Part shown: one piece after another, positions 1-6,607 of the stretch
How positions within the stretch are numbered: the first letter of the stretch is position 1
Layout: each line of letters opens with the position of its first letter
Assembly: GCA_005883215.1 (NCBI GenBank)
Contig: VAYS01000011.1
Coordinates: forward strand, 1-47,583
Length of the DNA stretch: 47,583 bases
Origin: Actinomycetota bacterium
Lineage (GTDB): Bacteria; Actinomycetota; Thermoleophilia; Solirubrobacterales; Solirubrobacteraceae
Reading direction: 5' to 3'
Notes under the pieces: generated by a model
The model's database searches: none
What the model saw: only the letters and a program-made list of their open reading frames with translations
Told to the model about the DNA's origin: nothing
Translations under genes and position numbers: made by a program

Positions 1-1
1 C

Positions 2-1495
2 TACTCGACCACGGACGACTCCCACATCACCGCCGACGTGGCGCTCGGGCGCATCCCGGCGCCCGATCTCACGACGGCCAACACGGTGGTCAACAAGATC
101 GTCACCTACGAGGACAGCCCGCCCACCTCCCCCGACTTCTTCAAGCACGGGATGATCGCCTCCTACTTCCAGGGGCCCGGACCCCAGGATCAGCGCACGT
201 TCCTGCGCACGAGCGAGACGATTCGCAGTGCGCTCCAGAAGCTCGGGGGCCTCTTCTTCACTCGAAACGTGGTCGACCGCGTCTACGACGATGACTCGGC
301 CTCGGTCAATCCGCAGACCTACGACGACGGCAGCGCCATCCCCAGCAACCTGCGCAAGCCGTCGTTCAACTGGAACGGCTCGTGCTGCACGAACGACATC
401 ACCAACAACTGGAACGCGGGGCGCTTCTTCATCCTGCACCGCGACCACGGCTACCCCGGCGGCTGGGGCAACCCGTCCTATGACCAGAGCCAGATCGCCA
501 ACCTCACCAACGGGGCGCTGCTGCCGGTGGTGTTCAGCATCAACTGCCAGAGCGCCGAGTTCGACGACCCCTCCCCCAGCTTCGTCGAGCAGATCGTCAA
601 CAAGTCGGGCGGCGGCGCCGTGGGGGCGATCGGCGATACGCGAGTCAGCCCCTCGGCGCACAACAGCACGCTGACCCTCGGCTTCTTCGACGCGATCTTC
701 CCCTCGGTGCTGCCCTCCTACGGGTCCAGCACCTCGATCCGGCGGATGGGCGACGTGCTCAACGCGGGCAAGGCCTACCTCGATACCCAGTATGCGGCGG
801 GCGACACCAACCGCCAGTTCGAGCACTACGCCTACCACTACTTCGGCGACCCGTCGATGCAGATCTTCGGCGGATTCACCTCGCTGCCGCTGCGCATCAA
901 CCTCTCCAAGGTGGCCGCCGCCTACCAGGCCGTGGTTCCCATCAACCCGGGAGATCCCCCGTTCCGGGTCATGGTCAACCCCGGCGACCCGGGGCTCGAG
1001 GGCGCCGCGGTGACGCTCATGCGCCAGGGCGTGCCCGTGGGGCGGGGGATCGTCAGCGGCGGCCAGGCGCTGGTGTCTCCGGACGACGGCAGCGCAGACA
1101 CCAGCAACCTCACCGTCTCGATCGACCAGGACAACTACGTGGCCGGCTCCAAGCCGGTCGCGGGCGCGCCGCCCCCTGCGCCTCCGCCCCCACCCTCGCC
1201 CACCACGTCGACGCTGACCCAGAGCTGCCCATCGTCCGGGACGGTGCTGCAGCCGATGACGGTCTCGGGCACGCTGTCACCGGCGCAGACCGGCGCGACG
1301 ATTTCGGTCACCTACACGAGACCGAACAGCACCAGCTTCGTCGATCAGGTGAAGACCGACGCCAGCGGCAACTGGACCGATACCGTCACGCCCAGCAGGA
1401 GCGACGTCGGCAATTGGACGATCAAATCGCACTACGCCGGGGACGGCACCCATACGGCCGCAGACGCCGGACCGTGTACGGTCACCGTGCGCTGA
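2..1495 (+). CDS. Gingipain-like cysteine peptidase (family C25), 5' end outside window
   Basis: The reading frame is open from base 2, so the gene starts upstream of the window. The visible part contains the C25 pattern: a GRIPA segment near the left edge, a catalytic-type His in HRDHGYPGGW (codon near 446) and a catalytic-type Cys in FSINCQSAEFD (codon near 545), in the order and spacing of gingipain-type peptidases. A Pro-rich linker (about 1165-1205) leads to a C-terminal immunoglobulin-like beta domain of about 95 residues ending in CTVTVR. In this family such a protein is a secreted endopeptidase with a C-terminal adhesion or surface domain; secretion cannot be confirmed without the N-terminus. 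The stop is one base before the next start, so it is probably co-transcribed with the lipoprotein. Confidence 0.85.
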   Translation, partial: YSTTDDSHITADVALGRIPAPDLTTANTVVNKIVTYEDSPPTSPDFFKHGMIASYFQGPGPQDQRTFLRTSETIRSALQKLGGLFFTRNVVDRVYDDDSASVNPQTYDDGSAIPSNLRKPSFNWNGSCCTNDITNNWNAGRFFILHRDHGYPGGWGNPSYDQSQIANLTNGALLPVVFSINCQSAEFDDPSPSFVEQIVNKSGGGAVGAIGDTRVSPSAHNSTLTLGFFDAIFPSVLPSYGSSTSIRRMGDVLNAGKAYLDTQYAAGDTNRQFEHYAYHYFGDPSMQIFGGFTSLPLRINLSKVAAAYQAVVPINPGDPPFRVMVNPGDPGLEGAAVTLMRQGVPVGRGIVSGGQALVSPDDGSADTSNLTVSIDQDNYVAGSKPVAGAPPPAPPPPPSPTTSTLTQSCPSSGTVLQPMTVSGTLSPAQTGATISVTYTRPNSTSFVDQVKTDASGNWTDTVTPSRSDVGNWTIKSHYAGDGTHTAADAGPCTVTVR

Positions 1496-1496
1496 C

Positions 1497-1772
1497 TTGG
1501 CGCTGCTCAGCCGCCCCCGCGTGTGGGTCTCGATCCTCGCCGCGCTCCTGTCCGCGGCGGCTCTCGCCGCCTGCGGATCGAGCACCACGTCCGCGACACG
1601 GACGGTGACGGCGCCGGGGAGGACCGTCTCGGTGACCGCGACGGCGCCGGCGAGGACCGTCGCTGTCCCGCGCCGCCCTCCGCCAGCGGGCACGCGGACC
1701 ACGCCGAGGAACACGACACCAGGGCGGCCGCCGAATGCCCGGCCACCTTCGAACGGATCACCTAGGGATTGA
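1497..1772 (+). CDS. Small putative lipoprotein
   Basis: A 91-residue product from a TTG start one base after the C25 peptidase stop. The first 25 residues form a lipoprotein signal: basic RPR, a hydrophobic stretch, then a lipobox-like LAAC. The rest is low-complexity: Thr/Val/Ala repeats (RTVTAPGRTVSV, then TATAPARTVAV) and a Pro/Arg/Asn-rich tail with no recognisable domain. It is probably a membrane-anchored, disordered surface protein co-expressed with the peptidase. The repetitive composition could also arise in a shadow frame of GC-rich DNA, but the well-formed signal peptide and lipobox argue for a real gene. Function unknown. Confidence 0.55.
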   Translation: MALLSRPRVWVSILAALLSAAALAACGSSTTSATRTVTAPGRTVSVTATAPARTVAVPRRPPPAGTRTTPRNTTPGRPPNARPPSNGSPRD

Positions 1773-1807
1773 CACCGCCATCACCTAGGTAGAGGATGGC
1801 CTAGGCC
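1757..1807. promoter_or_regulatory. Cluster of three CCTAGG motifs around a promoter
   Basis: ATCACCTAGG occurs at 1757-1766 and again at 1780-1789 (23 bp period, about two helical turns). A third CCTAGG lies in the 10-bp palindrome GGCCTAGGCC at 1798-1807. The first two copies flank the TTGACA at 1769-1774, and the third lies near the predicted transcription start. CTAG-containing words are usually rare in bacterial DNA, so three in 51 bp suggests an operator for an unidentified regulator. Inference from sequence only. Confidence 0.4.
1769..1797 (+). promoter_or_regulatory. Candidate promoter of the collagen-like gene
   Basis: A perfect -35 hexamer TTGACA (1769-1774) is followed after 17 bp by GAGGAT (1792-1797), a weak -10. 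The -35 overlaps the stop codon of the preceding lipoprotein gene. It would give a leader of about 50 nt carrying the Shine-Dalgarno sequence of the collagen-like gene. Confidence 0.45.
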
Positions 1808-1844
1808 ACACGCCGGCAGGGTGCCGGCGGCGAGGGAGCAGATG

Positions 1845-1850
1845 AGGAGG
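1845..1850 (+). promoter_or_regulatory. Strong Shine-Dalgarno of collagen-like gene
   Basis: AGGAGG five bases before the ATG at 1856 fixes the start. It contrasts with the many genes in this window that have no SD. Confidence 0.75.
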
Positions 1851-1855
1851 TCAGC

Positions 1856-2509
1856 ATGAGGGGCTTTGTCAGCGGGTTCAGCCATCGGCTTAGCTCAGCG
1901 CACGTCATTGCCCTGATCGCGCTCGTCGCCGCCGCTGGCGGCGGCGCGTACGCGGCGACGGGTGAGCTCGCAGCGTCGAGCAGCGTCATCCGCGCCTGTG
2001 TCAACAAGAGGACCGGCGTGGTGCGCGCACTGAGGGGGCGGCAACGGTGCCGCAGGAGGAAGGAGCGACCGCTGGCCTGGAACCAGAAGGGCGTGGCGGG
2101 CACCCTGGGCCGGCCCGGAACCCCGGGCACGGCGGGCACGGTGGGTCCGACGGGGCCCACGGGAACCCAGGGCCCGCAGGGGACGCAGGGGACGCAGGGC
2201 AACACGGGTACCTTCGGCAGCGTGACGTTTCGCAGGATCGACGTAGCGGTGCCCGCTAACACGCCCCCGGCGACACCGATCACGCAGAACGTGCCCTGTC
2301 TGGCAAACGAACGCCTCGTGGGCGGATCGGCCAACGACAGCGACCCCGGGGGAACCACGGGCACGATCACCGAGTCGCACGCGCTCAACTCGGCAGGCGC
2401 GGTACCCACCGATGCGACCTCGACCCTCGGCGGACAATGGCGCGGGGCCGCCGTCAACGCCAGCGTGACGCCCAGCACCATGCGCGTGATCGCGATCTGC
2501 GCGAGCTAG
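1856..2509 (+). CDS. Secreted collagen-like (Gly-X-Y) protein
   Basis: A 217-residue protein with a perfectly placed SD. Domains in order: signal or anchor segment (residues about 15-35, hydrophobic, ending GGAYAATG); a conserved basic block, IRACVNKRTG, then a CRRRKE stretch and LAWNQKG, typical of small secreted proteins in Thermoleophilia; about 14 Gly-X-Y triplets (residues about 80-125, e.g. GPTGPTGTQGPQGTQG); and a globular C-terminal domain of about 90 residues with two widely spaced Cys. The Gly-X-Y stretch predicts a short collagen triple helix, so probably a trimeric cell-surface or exported protein. The role is unknown. It has its own promoter with an unusual CCTAGG cluster. Confidence 0.8.
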   Translation: MRGFVSGFSHRLSSAHVIALIALVAAAGGGAYAATGELAASSSVIRACVNKRTGVVRALRGRQRCRRRKERPLAWNQKGVAGTLGRPGTPGTAGTVGPTGPTGTQGPQGTQGTQGNTGTFGSVTFRRIDVAVPANTPPATPITQNVPCLANERLVGGSANDSDPGGTTGTITESHALNSAGAVPTDATSTLGGQWRGAAVNASVTPSTMRVIAICAS

Positions 2510-2527
2510 TGCTGTCAGAGGCTCTGT

Positions 2528-2552
2528 GGGGGCGCCCCGGCCGACCGCCCCC
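2528..2552. terminator. GC hairpin between convergent genes (possible terminator)
   Basis: GGGGGCG (2528-2534) pairs perfectly with CGCCCCC (2546-2552) across an 11-base loop, 19 bp after the collagen-like gene stop and before the convergent repeat-protein gene. There is no T-run on either side, so it is not a canonical intrinsic terminator. Confidence 0.25.
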
Positions 2553-2624
2553 GAGCCTACAGCCGGTCCAGCGGCAGACCACTGGGCGGGGCGGGGCCGT
2601 CTGAAGCCGTCTTCTACTCTGCTC

Positions 2625-2759
2625 TCAGTCGCCTACCAACACCGGTGGTGAGGTCGCCGAGGCTGATCCAGCAGCGTTCGACGCGGTGACCACCACTCGG
2701 AGATCATGGCCGGTATCAGAGATCTGAACGACATACGTTTGGCTGGTTGCGCCCGCGAT
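2625..2759 (-). pseudogene. Out-of-frame remnant of a third repeat of the neighbouring surface protein
   Basis: Read on the minus strand from 2759, one frame away from the upstream gene, the DNA encodes IAGATSQTYVVQ, then LRVVVTASNAAGSASATS, and stops at 2625-2627. This aligns residue for residue with the second half of repeat 1 (LAGATSQSYAVQ, then LRVVVTATNAGGSGSATS). The annotated gene runs through this DNA in the wrong frame and stops at 2716. A deletion of roughly half a repeat with a frame change at about 2760 explains both observations. Confidence 0.8.
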
Positions 2760-4119
2760 GGGCCGAGCCCGATCCGCCTGAGTTCACGGCGGTCACGACG
2801 ACGCGCAGCGTGTCACCGACATCGGCGTCCTGGACCGCGTAATTTTGGCTTGAGGCCCCGCTGATGTCGGAGCAGCTGCCGCCACCCGAATCGCAGCGCC
2901 GCCATTGATACCTATACGAGGTTGGGCTATTCGTCCAAGCCCCGTTTGAGGCCGTCACGGTCTGACCGGACTGGGCGGTGCCGGAGATCGACGGCGCCGT
3001 CGTGTTCGTCGGCGGTGCCGGGAGCACTTGGGCCGTCGGGGCCGAGGTGGCTGAGCCCGAGCCGCCTGCGTTGGTCGCGGTCACGACAACTCGCAGGGTG
3101 TCACCGACGTCGGCGCCTTGGACGGCATAGCTTTGGCTGGTGGCACCAGCGAGGTTCACGCAATTGGCGCCGGTCGAGTCGCAGCGCTGCCACTGGTAGC
3201 CATAGGACGTCGGATTGCTCGTCCAAGCCCCGTTCGATGCCGTGACGGTGTGTCCGGACTGAGCGGTGCCGGAGATCGACGGTGGGGTGGTGTTCGTCGG
3301 CACGGCCGGGTAGCCGGTCGCAATGATCACAGCGCCGTCGATGAAGAAATCGTTGGGCTCGACGGTCGCGCAGCCGATTTGTGGGCCGCCCGGCGCGGTG
3401 AGCGCACCGATCGGGTTCAGTGCTGTCTGGGCGGAAACCAGGCTCATCCCCCCGCCTCCCTCGAGGATCCCATTAGTCGGATCCTGCGGTACCGAGATGA
3501 CGCCCTGGCCGCCGGCTAGATACATCTCGTGCTTGAAGCTGAGGTTGCCGGCAGCATCGCCGGGTTCGGTGATCGTGGAGTACTGACCGGTGCCGTCGAG
3601 ATGCCAGGTACAGGCTCCGACCGAGCCCTGGATCCGCTGATAGGTGCCGGTCAGCGTGAAGGTCCCCGACCGCACACCCGTATCGTTGTGTCCGTCCACG
3701 GCGGTGTTGTTGTCGACGTGGGCGCAGTCGGAGACTCCAGAGAAGCCATATGTGCCCGAGGTGGGGTCGCCGGTACTGGGGGTCCATGAGGTAGAGCGCC
3801 CCTGCAGCACGCAGTAATAGGTATCGGTGGGGATCTGTCCCTGTACTTGCGTGAGCGTCCGGCCCGCAAGGTCCTCGGCCTGCTGCACATCGTTCTGGAC
3901 GGTCGTGAGTGTGTCGTTGGCCGTCTGCTCGGCCTGCTGCACGTCGTTGTTCACGGTCGTGACGGTGTCGTTGACCGTCTGTTGGACCTGATCCACCTCG
4001 CACTGCACGAGCGTGTCGCAGGTGGCATTAGCCGAGGCAGGCACCGAAGCGAAGTAGATCGCCGTGGCGCTAATTGCTGCCAGAAGCGCCCAACGAGCCC
4101 GACCAGATCCGAAACGCAC
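2716..4119 (-). CDS. Secreted protein with coiled coil and tandem Ig-like repeats, C-terminus frameshifted
   Basis: A 467-residue product from GTG at 4119, chosen because GGGGGACAG directly precedes it and a signal peptide follows at once (basic RFGSGRARW, hydrophobic core, ASANA cleavage region). Then come a heptad-rich coiled coil with repeated VNDTVTTVNNDVQQAE and ANDTLTTVQNDVQQAE units, a beta-rich middle domain of unknown type, and two about 96-residue repeats beginning NTTxPSISGTAQSG and ending DTLRVVVTA. This repeat type is frequent in secreted actinobacterial proteins. The last 14 residues (from HRGRNQ) are not homologous to the repeat; they are the frameshifted start of a third repeat that continues intact in another frame to 2625. 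Probably an extracellular surface protein; function unknown. Confidence 0.75.
   Translation of the reverse strand: MRFGSGRARWALLAAISATAIYFASVPASANATCDTLVQCEVDQVQQTVNDTVTTVNNDVQQAEQTANDTLTTVQNDVQQAEDLAGRTLTQVQGQIPTDTYYCVLQGRSTSWTPSTGDPTSGTYGFSGVSDCAHVDNNTAVDGHNDTGVRSGTFTLTGTYQRIQGSVGACTWHLDGTGQYSTITEPGDAAGNLSFKHEMYLAGGQGVISVPQDPTNGILEGGGGMSLVSAQTALNPIGALTAPGGPQIGCATVEPNDFFIDGAVIIATGYPAVPTNTTPPSISGTAQSGHTVTASNGAWTSNPTSYGYQWQRCDSTGANCVNLAGATSQSYAVQGADVGDTLRVVVTATNAGGSGSATSAPTAQVLPAPPTNTTAPSISGTAQSGQTVTASNGAWTNSPTSYRYQWRRCDSGGGSCSDISGASSQNYAVQDADVGDTLRVVVTAVNSGGSGSAHRGRNQPNVCRSDL
2761..3006 (-). repeat. Ig-like repeat 2 (in-frame part)
   Basis: About 82 residues from NTTAPSISG to GGSGSA, strongly similar to repeat 1, with conserved YQW-RCDS and AVQ-ADVGDTLRVVVTA cores. 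It is cut short at the frameshift junction near 2760. Confidence 0.8.
3007..3294 (-). repeat. Ig-like repeat 1
   Basis: A complete unit of about 96 residues from NTTPPSISG to LPAPPT. It also matches repeat 2 at the DNA level (for example, GGTGCCGGAGATCGACGG occurs in both copies), which provides substrate for slippage or recombination. Confidence 0.8.
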
Positions 4120-4502
4120 CTGTCCCCCTTTGGGAATGGGCCACGCCCCTCGGGCGCGATTTTCACCGTGGTGTCCTGCCGCGTGTGGCGGGAACCCCCG
4201 AGACGCCCTCGGCCCCTGACCGTATGACGTCTCCTGAAGCGTAAGAACACCCGGAGGCCCCAACTTGTGACGGGCAAATCAACTGAACGCCGGTCGGGTG
4301 GCTGGCCTGTGCTCAATGACCGTGATTGGCCTCGGATGGAGGCGATGGCTGCGGGAATACGCGACACTCGCGGTTGCTGTTCTGGCGACTGGTGGCTGCG
4401 TCGCAGGGGCAAGACATGGAGCCGAGGACTGCCGCGGTGTAGGCGGCCGGCGCGCTGGCCGCGTACCGAGCGATCCGCCGTGCCCTGGCGGGGCCAGCAA
4501 GC
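4120..4502. other. Gene-poor stretch between two minus-strand genes
   Basis: No convincing gene in 383 bases. The part next to the repeat-protein gene is its 5' leader: on the minus strand it can form CGGG-GGTT-CCCG and a stem of about 8 bp (4141-4159, loop GAG, with wobbles) before the SD at about 4121-4131. Open frames from 4267 and 4298 on the plus strand have no SD, no family resemblance and shadow-like composition. Confidence 0.5.
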
Positions 4503-4739
4503 CTACTCAGCCCCCCGCGGCTCTACGTCTGGGACCGTGCCTGGCTCGGCGTTCGGCGATCGCGGCTCGTGCCCGGCGCAGCTCGTGACGGGTAGGCGCG
4601 GGTAGCGGGGGTACTCGGGCTGCGAGCGCGAGCGCTCGCACAACGAGAAGACCGAGCCCCGGGTGGTGGGCACCAGGCGCTGGTGGCGGCAGCTGTCGCA
4701 CAGGCCGGCGATGGGTCGGCGGGCGGGCGTCGGCGGCAC
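4503..4739 (-). CDS. Small Cys-containing (possibly zinc-binding) protein
   Basis: The core has the arrangement of a small conserved actinobacterial protein family: CDSCRHQR, then TTRGSVFSLCERS, then YPRYPRLPVTSCAGHEP, that is C-x2-C...C...C with an RGS-F-LC and a YP-YP-LPV motif. The four Cys could bind zinc, although their spacing is not that of a standard zinc ribbon. The start is uncertain: GTG at 4739 gives about 78 residues; GTG at 4760 and TTG at 4805 are in frame, but the added Pro/Gly/Arg-rich residues look non-conserved. It is divergent from the ABC exporter genes. No function is known for the family; the family assignment is from memory of motif style. Confidence 0.6.
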   Translation of the reverse strand: MPPTPARRPIAGLCDSCRHQRLVPTTRGSVFSLCERSRSQPEYPRYPRLPVTSCAGHEPRSPNAEPGTVPDVEPRGAE

Positions 4740-4823
4740 GGGCCCGGGTGAGGCAGGCACGGGCCCAGTATGGCCGGAGCCCCGTCCGGGACGCTGGGCC
4801 GGCAAGTTCGTTGACCGGGCAAC

Positions 4824-4829
4824 TAATAT
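4824..4829 (+). promoter_or_regulatory. -10 element of the ABC exporter operon, leaderless arrangement
   Basis: TAATAT ends 8 nt before the ATG at 4838 and no SD lies between them. Transcription would begin at or within a few bases of the start codon. No clear -35 at the expected place. Confidence 0.45.
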
Positions 4830-4837
4830 TTTCCTTC

Positions 4838-6607
4838 ATGCGCACGTTCTGGCGGCTGCTGCGGTTTCTGCGCCCCTACCGGAGGGCGGTGACCTTCTCC
4901 GCCGGGCTGGCGGGATTGGCGATGGGGGCGACGGTGCTGATCCCCTATCTGACCGGGCGGGCGGTCGACGCGATCCGCCACGGGCAGCGCCACACGCTGG
5001 CCATGCTGGCGATCGCGATCGGGGTGGCGGGGCTGTTGCGGCTGGTGCTCACCGTCTCGCGGCGGATGGTGGCCGGGCGGGTCTCGCTGGGGGTGGAGTA
5101 CGACCTGCGCAGCCGGCTCTATGGGCACCTGCAATCGCTGGAGCTGGGGTTCTTCGACCGCCAGCAGACGGGGCAGCTGATGTCGCGGGTGACAGTGGAC
5201 CTGCAGGCGGTGCGGTTCTTTCTCGGCTACGGGCTGATCTTCATCATGCAGTCGGCGCTGACGATCCTGTTCACCGCCGCCGCGATGCTCGAGCTCTCGC
5301 CCGGTCTGGCGGCGCTGTCGCTGATTCCCGTGCCGATCGTGGTCTTCGTCGCCCAGCGCTACGGGCGGGCGGCGCGGCCGGCGATCCAGGAGGTCCAGCA
5401 GCGGATCGCCGAGCTGACGGCGGACGCCGAGGAGAGCATCTCCGGGGTGAGAGTGGTCAAGGCGTTCGCGCGCGAGGACCAGCAGCGCGAGCGGTTCGGG
5501 CGGGCGGTGGGCCGGGTGTTCGAGCAGGCGATGATCTCCACCCGGCTGCAGGCCTTCTTCAGCCCGCTGATCGGCTTCCTGCCCCAGCTGGGGCTGGCGG
5601 CGATCCTGTTCTTCGGGGGGCGGCGGGTGGTCCATCACTCGCTCACCCTGGGCCAGTTCACCGCCTTCTACACGTATCTGCTGATGCTGCTCTCACCCAT
5701 GCGCACGCTGGGGATGGCGCTGGGGATGTCCCAGCGGGCGACCGCCTCGGGGGCGCGGATCTTCCAGCTGCTGGACCGCGAGCCGCGGCTGGTGTCGGCG
5801 CCGGGGGCGCCGCCGCTGCCCGACGGGCGGGGAGAGATCTCGCTGCGCGGGGTCTCGCTGCGCTACGAGGGGGCGGGCGAGCCGGCACTGCGCGGGGTCG
5901 ATCTGGAGATCGCGCCGGGGAGGACGGTGGCGCTGGTGGGGGCCACCGGCTCGGGCAAGACCAGCCTGGTGGCGGCGGTGGCGCGGCTGTATGACGTGGA
6001 GAACGGGTCGGTGTTGGTCGACGGGGCCGACGTGCGCGAGGTCGACGTGCGCTCGCTGCGACGCTCGATCGCGGTGGTGGACAGCGAGCCGTTCTTGTTT
6101 TCGGCCAGTGTGGCGGAGAACATCGCCTACGCCCGGCCCGAGGCCAGTCGCCACGAGGTAGAGGAGGCGGCGCGGCGCGCGCAGGCGCACGGGTTCGTGA
6201 CCGCGCTGCCCGACGGATATGAGACGCGGATCGGCGAACGGGGCCTGACGCTGTCGGGCGGCCAGCGCCAGCGGCTGGCGATCGCCCGGGCGCTGGTGGC
6301 CGACCCCCGCATCCTGGTGCTCGACGACGCCACCTCCTCGCTGGACGCGTCGACCGAGCGGGAGGTCAAGGTGGCGCTGCGCGAGGTGATGGCCGGGCGG
6401 ACGACGCTGATCATCGCCCACCGCCTGTCGACGATCGCGCTGGCCGACGAGATCGTGGTGCTCGAGGAGGGGCGGGTGGTGGCGCACGGGTCCCACGAGG
6501 AGCTGCTGGAGCTGTCCGACCTGTACCGGGAGATCGTCGAGCGCGGCCTGCCCGACCAGGTGTTCCTGACCCGCAAGCCGCTGGAGCGCGAGGTGGCGGG
6601 CCTGTGA
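4838..6607 (+). CDS. ABC exporter, membrane-ATPase half-transporter with degenerate catalytic site
   Basis: 589 residues: a six-helix exporter membrane domain (about 1-310), then the nucleotide-binding domain. Walker A GATGSGKTS (about 368-376), signature LSGGQRQR (about 472), Walker B LVLDDATSSLD (about 492-502) and H-loop IIAHRLST (about 526). The residue after the Walker B Asp is Asp where active ATPases have the catalytic Glu, as in the degenerate subunit of heterodimeric exporters (TM287/288, BmrCD class). ATG at 4838 is preferred over frames reaching 4748 because it sits just before the conserved first helix and 8 nt after TAATAT. It overlaps the next gene by 4 nt (GTGA). Substrate unknown; drug or lipid export is typical. 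Confidence 0.93.
   Translation: MRTFWRLLRFLRPYRRAVTFSAGLAGLAMGATVLIPYLTGRAVDAIRHGQRHTLAMLAIAIGVAGLLRLVLTVSRRMVAGRVSLGVEYDLRSRLYGHLQSLELGFFDRQQTGQLMSRVTVDLQAVRFFLGYGLIFIMQSALTILFTAAAMLELSPGLAALSLIPVPIVVFVAQRYGRAARPAIQEVQQRIAELTADAEESISGVRVVKAFAREDQQRERFGRAVGRVFEQAMISTRLQAFFSPLIGFLPQLGLAAILFFGGRRVVHHSLTLGQFTAFYTYLLMLLSPMRTLGMALGMSQRATASGARIFQLLDREPRLVSAPGAPPLPDGRGEISLRGVSLRYEGAGEPALRGVDLEIAPGRTVALVGATGSGKTSLVAAVARLYDVENGSVLVDGADVREVDVRSLRRSIAVVDSEPFLFSASVAENIAYARPEASRHEVEEAARRAQAHGFVTALPDGYETRIGERGLTLSGGQRQRLAIARALVADPRILVLDDATSSLDASTEREVKVALREVMAGRTTLIIAHRLSTIALADEIVVLEEGRVVAHGSHEELLELSDLYREIVERGLPDQVFLTRKPLEREVAGL

Noticed and set aside
4120..4230. Cobalamin-riboswitch-like words (CAGGAGAC, GGTGAAAATC) in the leader of the repeat-protein gene
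   Set aside because: The two words occur in the reverse of the riboswitch order and the rest of the core is missing; the gene has no link to cobalamin.
4298..4588. Possible lipoprotein frame with a hydrophobic start before a Cys
   Set aside because: No SD, no family resemblance, and the remainder has shadow-frame composition; it overlaps the better supported small Cys-containing gene.
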